Assembly: GCF_024753205.1 (NCBI RefSeq) | Contig: NZ_JANUGZ010000001.1 | Coordinates: forward strand, 1,116,001-1,180,000 | Source: Massilia aurea | Lineage (GTDB): Bacteria > Pseudomonadota > Gammaproteobacteria > Burkholderiales > Burkholderiaceae_D | DNA length: 64,000 nucleotides | Direction: 5' to 3' | Shown here: in pieces, positions 45,106 through 51,944 of the stretch | Position numbering within the stretch: the first letter of the stretch is position 1 | Layout: every line of letters begins with the position of its first letter | Position numbers and translations under genes: made by a program | The notes under the pieces: model-generated | Told to the model about the DNA's origin: nothing | Database searches by the model: none | The model's input: the letters and a program-made list of their open reading frames with translations, nothing else

Positions 45106-45486
45106 ATGCCTGTCACTGTCCTACTTCTCGCAAAAGATCTCCTGACCCGAGAAGCAATCACATACATGCTTGAGGGCAGAAACTACGTGGTAGTCCCAGT
45201 CGGGACAACTAAGACTGCATACTCCAGCTTTGACGGGATTGTCTTCGATGCTCTCGTGGTGATTGAGGCGCTCGATGATCCTGAAACTGCCTTCGTCGCC
45301 TTCGACGCTAAGGCATATCAGAGAAGAATCAAGGTCATACTGGTAGACGGGACTACGCCTACAGGTACAACAAATTACTTCGTTGATCATTTCATCCGAA
45401 AGCCCTACACACTTCCCCAACTTGAACGTGCAGTTGAACGGATGACGGGCGGCCCACGCGGCAAATATGGGCAACTCGCATATTAA
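45106..45486 (+). CDS. Second degenerate single-domain receiver protein
   Basis: A 126-residue receiver-like protein (MPVTVLLLAKDLLTREAITYMLEGRNYVVVPVG). In FDALVVIEALDD the phosphoacceptor position is Ile, and the acidic residues near strand 1 are reduced to AKD; the Lys motif HFIRKPYTLPQLERAV is intact. Like the protein at 43734 it is probably a phosphorylation-independent receiver. The start at 45106 gives the expected first strand; an upstream Met at 45037 adds non-family sequence. Confidence 0.62.
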   Translation: MPVTVLLLAKDLLTREAITYMLEGRNYVVVPVGTTKTAYSSFDGIVFDALVVIEALDDPETAFVAFDAKAYQRRIKVILVDGTTPTGTTNYFVDHFIRKPYTLPQLERAVERMTGGPRGKYGQLAY

Positions 45487-45573
45487 TTACTGTTCAGTTT
45501 TCTAGCGTGCCTCATCAGCAGTTACTTATTGACTGAAACCAAATACTAAATTTTCTAACCGCTTAGTACTCAT

Positions 45574-45993
45574 ATGGAAGAAATTACCCGTTACTTTATC
45601 GACAGCAAACTCGGAAGAGGTAAAGTTCATACGTGCCGTGAAGAGGATAATGCCATTTCTATCGAATTGGAAATATATCTTCCAGGGAAAGGCCCATTCG
45701 TAGTTCATATGAAAGCACCGTCCGAATTTTGGAATTCACTCTTTAATGCTGATGATCAAGTGTTGTTTTATATATCCCGTATGGCTATTTCTCAGCTTAA
45801 ACTCCAGGTACGGAAAAAGTCGCCGGTACCAATGCATTTAGAACTCGACTGCATGCTGCATCCTTGGATCGGCGACCTTACTGAAAAGCGTTATTTAAGA
45901 TCTACAACAGAGTACGGTGAATTTTTGGAATCTCGAGCTGCGACTCGGATAAGGCGCATTGCATCGTTGTACCTACGGCACATAAAATCTTAA
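45574..45993 (+). CDS. Unknown 139-residue protein
   Basis: Starts MEEITRYFIDSKLGRGKVH. Predicted beta strands (NAISIELEIYLPGKGPFVVHM) are followed by a helix (QVLFYISRMAISQLKLQVRKK) and a basic C-terminal helix (ATRIRRIASLYLRHIK). No membrane segment or known motif. It is on the same strand and 87 bases after the second degenerate receiver, so they may be cotranscribed. Confidence 0.6.
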   Translation: MEEITRYFIDSKLGRGKVHTCREEDNAISIELEIYLPGKGPFVVHMKAPSEFWNSLFNADDQVLFYISRMAISQLKLQVRKKSPVPMHLELDCMLHPWIGDLTEKRYLRSTTEYGEFLESRAATRIRRIASLYLRHIKS

Positions 45994-46062
45994 TATCTCA
46001 GAGTTTCTAACGTAATTTTCATAGTCTTGCAATCTGACTAATTCTCTCTTGGGCTTGTACAG

Positions 46063-47031
46063 CTACATCCAATTCTTATCCAGATAACCCATCGTAGTCG
46101 TGAAGCTCTTGTGCCGCATCACGCGCTGCACCGTCTGAATCGGCACGCAAGCCTCGGACATCAGCGTCGCGAACGTGCCGCGCAGGCGGTGCGGAGTGAT
46201 CCCCTTGATGGCGCAGGTATCATTGGCTCGCCGGATCGCCTGACGCGCAAACCCTGATGCAAAGGCCTTGCCATCTGGCTGGCCACGATTAGACCGGTAG
46301 GCTGGCACCGCACCATCAAGTGCTCGCGCAGCCATCCCGCCATTGGCACCGGTTCAGCCTCCCTGCCCTTCGTAATTCCGAGCGTGTACGTCTTGCGCGC
46401 CCAATCGATCCACTCCCAGCGCGCCGTGATCACCTCTCCCTCACGCAGGCACAGCCCGAACATCAGCCGCACGGCGGTACCAATCCCCGGCGCGTGTTCG
46501 TTGGCCTCGTCGACTGCGGAGAACCACGCGCGTGCGGCGGCACGCGGCAGAATCGAGCGAGAATGCTTTTGCACCTTGAGCATGGATACCTGCCACGGCA
46601 TCGCCGCCAGCATGCCGCGCTTGACGGCCCACATGGTCAGCATCTTCACAATCCGCAGCCAGTGGTTTGCGCTGGCCGGCTTGTGCGTCAGCAGGTACAG
46701 GTTGCGCGCCAGCTCGACGTCGAGCGTGGTGATCATTGATCGGCTTGGCGCCCGGGTCGAACATGTGCGAGCGCTGGAACAGCTCGACGCTGCGGATGTG
46801 CGCGGCGCTGGACACGGGCCGGTGCACTTCGATCCACGCGTGCGCCAACTCGGCCAGCGTAGGCACCGGCTCGCCTCCGTTGGCGCGCAGTACCGCGGCG
46901 TCGTAAGCACGCTGAGCTAAATTTTCGGCTGAGCGTCGGCTGGCCAGCCCTGTGCTGCGACGGTAGCGCACGCCGGCGACCTAGAAGCGGTAGTGCCATA
47001 CACCGCCGCGTTTGGAAATGTTTGCGCTCAT
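46063..47031 (-). pseudogene. Phage tyrosine integrase with nonsense and two frameshifts
   Basis: Pieces of one integrase in order: MSANISKRGGVWHYRF, then a TAG at codon 17, then RYRRSTGLASRRSAENLAQRAYD (N-terminal Arm/SAM-like region). A frameshift near 46735 follows, then TTLDVELARNLYLLTHKPAS and FGLCLREGEVITARWEWID (catalytic Arg region). A second frameshift near 46320 leads to the C-terminal HRLRGTFATLMSE, QRVMRHKSFTTTMGYLDK with the H-x2-R and catalytic Tyr. Three lesions show it is dead. Relic of a prophage or island. Confidence 0.85.
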
Positions 47032-47164
47032 AGCAGTCCCCTTGATTGAGGATTATTAAACTGGCTTGTTGCGCCCCGGGTCTGACCCGAAGAAATAAGT
47101 GGGCAAAAATTTTCGATGCCCATGCTCGATTACAATTCTGAAAAAATCTAAAGGAGACCTGTTT

Positions 47165-47452
47165 GTGAGCGAAATTACGTCGTTGAAATTTATAAATCCA
47201 TGGAGTGATGGTGATTATATTGTTTATGGTTATGCCATTCCAGCCCCTGATGGCGACTTCTGGCCTGCCTACCTGATCCAACGGGTAAGTGGTCTTCCAG
47301 ATGCCCCCAATAGGGCGATTGCCCTTCACCAAGTTGAGACCCAGACTTTCGCGACGACAGGACTTGCCAAAATGGTGGCAGTTTCCCACGGTGTCGATCG
47401 CGTTCGAACTATGAGTGACAGGAATATTGAAATCCCGAGCGTAGGGTTCTAG
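47165..47452 (+). CDS. Unknown small protein, paralogue of the 42085 gene
   Basis: A 95-residue protein (GTG start, MSEITSLKFINPWSDGDY) with AAAGGAGA eight bases upstream. YGYAIPAPDGDFWPAYLI, ALHQVETQTFATTGLAKMVAVSHG and DRVR match the protein at 42085-42351. The conserved block covers nearly the whole length, so this is a compact single-domain family of unknown function. The upstream DNA is also partly conserved between the two loci, which points to duplication of a gene with its promoter. Confidence 0.72.
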   Translation: MSEITSLKFINPWSDGDYIVYGYAIPAPDGDFWPAYLIQRVSGLPDAPNRAIALHQVETQTFATTGLAKMVAVSHGVDRVRTMSDRNIEIPSVGF

Positions 47453-47620
47453 CCGAGCTGCAGCGCGCGCACGCACGCAGAAACCATATTCAGCCAGTCC
47501 GAGCTGGCGCTGACCACGCTGCAGGCCGACGCCGCGCGCATCACCACGGCGGCTACTGAGTTCGCCGCGATTCAATCCACCCTGGCGCCGCGAATGTCGG
47601 CGCTCACCAAGAGCTGCGTA

Positions 47621-47863
47621 ATGCGAAACCTCTGCCTGCTGGTTGCGTGCCTGATGCTGACCGCGTGCGCAACCTCGACGCCGCAATCGAAGCCACCAAC
47701 AAAATCATCCCTTGATAGCGCGCTAGCGGCACGGTGCCCGGAAGTAGCCCGCCCGGCAGCCTCCGATTTCGACGCCTGGCAAGAGTGGGCGCTCGGGCTG
47801 CTGCATTACAACGCCACGTGCGCGGCGCGCCACGGTAAGACGATGCAGGCTTGGCCGAAGTGA
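47621..47863 (+). CDS. Rz1-like phage lysis lipoprotein, probable prophage relic
   Basis: An 80-residue lipoprotein: MRNLCLLVACLMLTACATSTPQ with lipobox MLTAC. The C-terminal LLHYNATCAARHGKTMQAW resembles the end of Rz1/outer-spanin-type phage proteins. A longer start at 47594 exists. The coiled DNA before it (47500-47590) reads TTLQADAARITTAATEFAA in frame and may be leftover inner-spanin sequence. It lies close to the dead integrase, supporting a prophage origin. Confidence 0.55.
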   Translation: MRNLCLLVACLMLTACATSTPQSKPPTKSSLDSALAARCPEVARPAASDFDAWQEWALGLLHYNATCAARHGKTMQAWPK

Positions 47864-47896
47864 CGCAGCATTGTTTTGGCCGCCTTTTGGGCACCG

Positions 47897-47930
47897 TCAA
47901 CGACTGCTTTCGACCCAAAGCAGACCTCCA
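47897..47930 (+). repeat. Dispersed repeat, short form (both ends joined)
   Basis: CAACGACTGCTTT directly followed by CGACCCAAAGCAGACC: the two terminal halves of the repeat family with the middle missing, giving a compact hairpin. Confidence 0.7.
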
Positions 47931-47941
47931 TGCTCCACTTG

Positions 47942-48166
47942 TCATTTTTTCTGGAAGTAATCCTTATCCGGGTCTAACTCTCCATGCTCACGTACGATGG
48001 GAGCCTGAAGATTGAACCAGATGTAATTGACCATGCCAGCGAGGGCATGCAGATGCTGAGTGCGTTCAGTTTCTGGCAATGTGCGGATTATGGCGTCTGC
48101 CTCATTGATGTCTTTACCAATTCGTTCGTACACCAACATAAGCTGTTGTGCAGTTGGAAGATGCAT
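47942..48166 (-). CDS. Unknown 74-residue protein
   Basis: MHLPTAQQLMLVYERIGKDINEADAI begins a mostly helical, acidic protein ending in HGELDPDKDYFQKK. No membrane segment. It is the leftmost of six minus-strand genes that alternate with dispersed repeats (47897-51219). A plus-strand frame covering the same DNA is less protein-like. No family recognised. Confidence 0.55.
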   Translation of the reverse strand: MHLPTAQQLMLVYERIGKDINEADAIIRTLPETERTQHLHALAGMVNYIWFNLQAPIVREHGELDPDKDYFQKK

Positions 48167-48194
48167 TCGCGCCTTTCAGATTCGGAAGCTCTCA

Positions 48195-48264
48195 TACGGC
48201 CGGTTTTGGCCGAAATCGGCCGGTCACTGTCAGGCTGGTTTCGACCCCATTTCGGACGTCTGCC
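48195..48264 (+). repeat. Dispersed repeat copy 3 (medium form)
   Basis: CGGTTTTGGCCGAAATCGG then CTGTCAGGCTGGTTTCGACCC and a terminal TTCGGACGTCTGCC. Lies between the 47942 and 48315 genes. Confidence 0.65.
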
Positions 48265-48314
48265 GACAGCTTTGAGAGAACAACTGGCTGGGCTGCATGC
48301 ACGGTTTGACGCAC

Positions 48315-48539
48315 TTATCCGCGCTGCGCTGCTGCACTACAAATTGTTAGGACAGAACCGGAAAGCAGAATGGGCCATAGCGCACTGGTGTCACCGAAAA
48401 ATAGTGACACGATCGCTCCTCCGGCTGTGGCGGCCATCGCTCGCGGCCAGCGCTGGGTAGGAAGGTGGAAGATAAGGTAGAGCGCGATGATCCCTATCAG
48501 TGCGAGTGAAACGACCCAATACCAAGCTACGTTTGCCAT
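48315..48539 (-). CDS. Small membrane protein, paralogue of the 50315 gene
   Basis: A 74-residue protein with three hydrophobic helices: WYWVVSLALIGIIALYLIF, AMAATAGGAIVSLFF and ALWPILLSGSVLTICSAA. The first and second helices align with those of the gene at 50315-50548 (LALIGI-ALxLIF; AGGAI/AGAI-SLF). It is probably an inner-membrane protein of unknown function, part of the gene-repeat array. Confidence 0.65.
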   Translation of the reverse strand: MANVAWYWVVSLALIGIIALYLIFHLPTQRWPRAMAATAGGAIVSLFFGDTSALWPILLSGSVLTICSAAAQRG

Positions 48540-48631
48540 GTTGAATCAACATTGATCCGAAAGACAAGCATGATACGTGGAGCTTGAACATGAAAGGTCA
48601 CACAATTTCACGCTGATCAACTTGGTCCGCT

Positions 48632-48740
48632 GCGAAAGACCGCTTTTGGCCGAAACCAGCCGGTCGAGGCAGCATAGCAGGTTGCCACGTTGAAAATTCA
48701 GCGGTGGCCGCGACAGGCCGGTACCGACCCATTGCGAAAC
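48632..48740 (+). repeat. Dispersed repeat copy 4 (long form)
   Basis: GAAAGACCGCTTTTGGCCGA, CATAGCAGGTTGCC, CGACAGGCCGGTACCGACCC. It abuts the stop codon of the 48741 gene. Confidence 0.78.
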
Positions 48741-49304
48741 CTATGAGACATTGAGCATCTCTTTGGCACGCAGGCTACCCAAGGCAGCCGCAGCCCGCAG
48801 CCAGATCAACTCCTGTTCTGTGTCTCGCACGCCCTCTTGTTCTGCAAGCTCAACCATTGCCTGGATACTCCCCAAAGCTGCCGCCATCGATAATCGATCG
48901 AGCCAAGCACGCGTGCCTTTGTCGACGCGAGTCGCCTCACAGATTTCCCAAAGAGCGTTGCCGCTACCTAACGATGCGGCTTTCTCCCAAAAGAATAGCG
49001 CGTCACGTTCGGTCGTTTCCAACCAGTAAGCATACTGGTTACATAGCCCTCCAGCATCGCAGAGGTCATCTGCGTCGGTGAGCGTCGGATGTAATGATTT
49101 CGCTCGCATAGCCCACATCCTTGCTAATGCAAGATGCTGCTCGTCGTGTCCACCAGTATTGTGCAGGTACACCATGCAGAGCATGGCCAGATAGCATTTC
49201 TTCTCGGCCAAATCGGAAAGGAGTCGCGCTCCCAATTTCGCGACTTCGACATCTTCGTCGCATGCCAGTGTGTAAGCCGCTTCTGCCGCCGCTCGATAGC
49301 TCAT
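48741..49304 (-). CDS. Sel1/TPR-like repeat protein
   Basis: A 187-residue protein of short helical repeats: AAEAAYTLACDEDVEVAKLGARLLSDLAEKK, QHLALARMWAMRAKSLHPT, FFWEKAASLGSGNALWEICE and SMAAALGSIQAMVELAEQEG, the last two with the alternating Ala/Gly pattern of Sel1 repeats. Such proteins act as adaptors. No signal peptide, so cytoplasmic. Third gene in the minus-strand gene-repeat array. Confidence 0.68.
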   Translation of the reverse strand: MSYRAAAEAAYTLACDEDVEVAKLGARLLSDLAEKKCYLAMLCMVYLHNTGGHDEQHLALARMWAMRAKSLHPTLTDADDLCDAGGLCNQYAYWLETTERDALFFWEKAASLGSGNALWEICEATRVDKGTRAWLDRLSMAAALGSIQAMVELAEQEGVRDTEQELIWLRAAAALGSLRAKEMLNVS

Positions 49305-49328
49305 TGGACTCCTCTGATGAGTTATAAA

Positions 49329-49440
49329 TGACGTCCGCTCTTGGCCGAACCCGGCCGTTCACGTCAGCTTAGCAGGTTGCCAGGCTTGGGAGGCCCTGAC
49401 TGTCACGACAGGCCGGTCTCGACTCATTGCGGACCTTAAG
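49329..49440 (+). repeat. Dispersed repeat copy 5 (long form)
   Basis: ACGTCCGCTCTTGGCCGAAC, CGTCAGCTTAGCAGGTTGCC, GACTGTCACGACAGGCCGGT and TTGCGGACCTTAAG. One of the best-preserved copies. Confidence 0.82.
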
Positions 49441-49526
49441 CAAGGTACCGCATACGCCAACGGGTCAAACCTTCTTCCCTAATTGGCGCAAACATGGGGC
49501 TTCGTTACTCGTCATTGCCGCTGATT

Positions 49527-50027
49527 TTATTGCCACTGGTCTTGGTCCAGGATGCCTACGCCCAGTTGCTCACACAGGTCTAAGAACTTGTCGCCGTCGT
49601 GCTCGTCGACTAGCACGACATTCCAGGCGTCGCCTCCGTCATCCAGTACGATCATCCGCTTGCCGAACTTCGGTGCGTGTTCCAGCAGGGTATCTAGCAG
49701 TACGCTGATCCGCGCCGGCCCCTGCGGCGGCTCATCAGGCAGGTCAGGCGCCGGCAGCTGGCGCGTGTTGCACATGCACAACATCATTTCTTCGAACGTG
49801 TCGTCATCCTTGAGGTCGGCACTCACGGCCAGCTCGATCGAAGCCAATTCTTCCATCAGAGTAAAAAGGTCCGGCATGGTTTCGCTGTTGCCGAATGTCG
49901 AGCGTGCCTGCTCGGCCAGTTCCGGCGTGCCGCTTACGAGGCCGAGCCAGCGTACAAAAGCATCGCTCTCGCTGAGTTCGTGAGTATGTTCCTCGTGGGA
50001 GGCGCTAATGCCGCTAGACGTCGTCAT
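49527..50027 (-). CDS. Unknown acidic 166-residue protein
   Basis: Starts MTTSSGISASHEEHTHELSE. Mostly acidic and helical (TFGNSETMPDLFTLMEELASIELAVSADLKDD), with a C-terminal alpha/beta part GKRMIVLDDGGDAWNVVLVDEHDGDKFLDLCEQLG resembling small immunity-type or DUF6630-like proteins. No signal peptide. A possible immunity protein by composition, but no toxin lies nearby. An upstream GTG-type extension of four codons exists. Member of the array. Confidence 0.6.
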   Translation of the reverse strand: MTTSSGISASHEEHTHELSESDAFVRWLGLVSGTPELAEQARSTFGNSETMPDLFTLMEELASIELAVSADLKDDDTFEEMMLCMCNTRQLPAPDLPDEPPQGPARISVLLDTLLEHAPKFGKRMIVLDDGGDAWNVVLVDEHDGDKFLDLCEQLGVGILDQDQWQ

Positions 50028-50138
50028 GGTTAAAACCAATCCTGAAAGATTATTGGAATAATAACAATATCACAAGCTTCCCGCCTCCATACCAAAGCGA
50101 GCAGACGGTTAGCTCTCCTCGTGATGATGGTTTCGGCC

Positions 50139-50251
50139 GAAAGACCGCTTCTGGCCGAACTCGGCCCTGCGCGTCAGCTTAGCAGGTTGCCGGGCTGGAA
50201 AACTCACTGACTGTTTCGACCGGCAGCTGTCGACCCAAAGCAGACCTTAAC
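50139..50251 (+). repeat. Dispersed repeat copy 6 (long form)
   Basis: GAAAGACCGCTTCTGGCCGA at the left end and GTCGACCCAAAGCAGACC at the right end, with CGTCAGCTTAGCAGGTTGCC inside; the terminal halves are clearly inverted copies. Confidence 0.82.
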
Positions 50252-50314
50252 AGTCGTAAGTGAATCCGCTTAGACCCCGGATTAGGACTCGTATCGAGCT
50301 TAGATATAGCGCGA

Positions 50315-50548
50315 TTATTTGCGCCCGGTGGCCGCACTAGTGATAGTCAGGATCAAACCAGTAAGCAAGATTGGGACAAGAGCGCTACTGTCCCCACTTG
50401 TGCCCTCCCAAAAAAGTGAAAAAATTGCGCCCGCAGCTGTGACAGCTATTGGCCGCAAATGCTTGTCTCGGAAGCGGAAAATGAGGCAAAGGGCCACGAT
50501 ACCGATTAGGGCTAAGGGAGCGACCCAGTGCCAACGTACCTCAGTCAT
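50315..50548 (-). CDS. Small membrane protein, paralogue of the 48315 gene
   Basis: A 77-residue protein (MTEVRWHWVAPLALIGIVALCLIF) with three hydrophobic helices, the last ending in LLTGLILTITSAATGRK. It aligns over its whole length with the protein at 48315-48539. The start at 50548 matches the paralogue; a longer frame to 50611 exists. Fifth gene of the array. Function unknown. Confidence 0.66.
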   Translation of the reverse strand: MTEVRWHWVAPLALIGIVALCLIFRFRDKHLRPIAVTAAGAIFSLFWEGTSGDSSALVPILLTGLILTITSAATGRK

Positions 50549-50646
50549 GTTGAGCGAATGAAAGGTTGATGAAGCAGGGAGCATACCCTCCCAGCCGAAG
50601 GACAGGCTCACACAATTTCACACTAAGCAGTCAGATTGTGCTGAGC

Positions 50647-50672
50647 GTCGGCTTTTGGCCGATTTCGGAAGC
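50647..50672 (+). repeat. Dispersed repeat copy 7 (left end only)
   Basis: CGGCTTTTGGCCGATTTCGG, a truncated copy between the 50315 and 50720 genes. Confidence 0.6.
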
Positions 50673-50719
50673 TCTAGCTTGTACATCAGACCATCCTTGA
50701 GCGTACGCGAGAACCTGCA

Positions 50720-51073
50720 TCAGGACAGTATGGAATTCCACTTAGGCAAATGATACTTGCGGCGACCATAAGCGTAATAGCCTGCCATGCTGAGACCGAA
50801 AAACAAGCCGACGCCTGCGGTAAGCACGACAGCCAGTGCAACCGGAAAGCCCTGTTGACTCCAAACAAACAGCGACATAAAGGCTCCCCAAAAAGAGCCA
50901 AACCATATTCCAGCGACGGGAAGGGTGCGCCAGAACGGCACGAAGTGAGGCGGGGCTGCATCGACACCAAGGCGCCAGAGCAAACGCAGATACGGAGGTT
51001 CATAATTGCTGCGCCACATGCCAGTATCGGCCAAGATTGCGAGCGCTTTAGTACGGCGAGTATTGTTGGACAT
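50720..51073 (-). CDS. DUF6404-family membrane protein
   Basis: A 117-residue protein. The N-terminal cytoplasmic part ALAILADTGMWRSNYEPPYLRLLWRLGVDAAPPHF is the hallmark of DUF6404, followed by two membrane helices (GIWFGSFWGAFMSLFVW and ALAVVLTAGVGLFFGLSMAGYYAY) and a short basic tail. The function of the family is unknown to me. Rightmost gene of the minus-strand array. Confidence 0.75.
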   Translation of the reverse strand: MSNNTRRTKALAILADTGMWRSNYEPPYLRLLWRLGVDAAPPHFVPFWRTLPVAGIWFGSFWGAFMSLFVWSQQGFPVALAVVLTAGVGLFFGLSMAGYYAYGRRKYHLPKWNSILS

Positions 51074-51147
51074 GGAAAACGATTAACGGATGGAGTTCAA
51101 TCTTACCGCAGTCGGAGCAGGGAAAAAGGCGCGCTTTTTCACATTAC

Positions 51148-51219
51148 GCTAAACGACCGCTCTTGGCCGTTTCCTGCCTGTCTCGATCGGCTGGTTTCGA
51201 CCCAAAGCAGACGTTGGAC
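51148..51219 (+). repeat. Dispersed repeat copy 8, ends most like an integron site
   Basis: GCTAAACGACCGCTCTTGGC at the left and CGACCCAAAGCAGACGTTGG at the right, then AC. Read on the minus strand it starts GTCCAAC and ends GTTTAGC, close to the RYYYAAC and GTTRRRY half-sites of integron attC sequences. Confidence 0.7.
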
Positions 51220-51586
51220 AAACAACTGTGAGGTAAAAATTGGCCTCTCATATGAATGGGTCACAGGCCCAATAGGAACGTTCAGTGTCCGTCACAAGAG
51301 CGTTATCAACCCATTCGACCTACCGGACCTCATGGGCATCGAAAGCCAGATCCCCATGTTTGGTTACCAACAAGAACCGCTGAGGGGCAGTCAAGAAAAC
51401 GCGACCGAGATACCGCTCATAGAGGCCGAATAAAATGCTCCATCGAGACCCTTTGGGCCAGGCAGCACTTCGTGCAGCCTCGATCGATAAAAAGATGTTT
51501 GCGCTCATAAAGTTACCGATTCAACATGAATTTTTGAATTTCTTGCGTTGCAGAACTCAAGATATCTAAGGGTCTATTTTTTGCAG

Positions 51587-51655
51587 GCGTTTTCCGATGG
51601 TTCTGGGCACGGCAGCCGCTTTGAAATCGTGCTGCCTATCGTGTCGCTGGCATAG
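51587..51655 (+). pseudogene. C-terminal remnant of a histidine kinase ATPase domain
   Basis: A 22-codon stretch reads AFSDGSGHGSRFEIVLPIVS and ends LA then TAG. It matches the last strand of a HATPase domain; compare AFSDGIGKGARFSVWLPV in the kinase at 61785. Nothing upstream in frame belongs to it. It shows that another sensor kinase once stood here and was deleted. Confidence 0.6.
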
Positions 51656-51944
51656 ACCCTACACTCACGGCTCCGGACACCGGCGTTGACCTAGTACCAC
51701 TCTCTAGTTTCATAACCGTCAGGCGCAGGTGCCAGGTGGCGTCGTCGCGAAATGGCTAAAAAACTCGCGTCTGCAGATGTCTAGCTTAGGGTAGCGTCGT
51801 TAAACGACGGTGCGGACTGCAGGATTTTCCTCTATCTACAGATGAACAAGGCTTTGGTTCAATGCGGAAGTTGCATAATAGAAATATATCTAGCTTCGCG
51901 ATTCATATTGTAGCCCTAACGAATGCTATGAAAACCCCGCTTGC

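Larger units (their letters stand above)
51074..51944. other. 870-base gap with a repeat and a kinase remnant
   Basis: It contains dispersed repeat copy 8 (51148-51219) and the last 22 codons of a lost histidine kinase (51587-51655). A 62-codon minus-strand frame at 51320-51508 has no supporting signals. The remainder, about 51660-51944, shows nothing recognisable. Confidence 0.5.

Noticed and set aside
47984..48460. A 158-codon plus-strand frame spanning dispersed repeat copy 3
   Set aside because: It runs through a repeat and antisense to two better minus-strand genes.
47897..51219. Calling the array a true integron
   Set aside because: Half-sites are only partly matched, the stems pair without the unpaired spacer seen in attC, and no IntI integrase is visible; kept as a hypothesis in the findings.
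51320..51508. A 62-codon minus-strand frame starting MSANIF
   Set aside because: The first five residues coincide with the integrase start, but the rest has no similarity to it and no ribosome-binding site.
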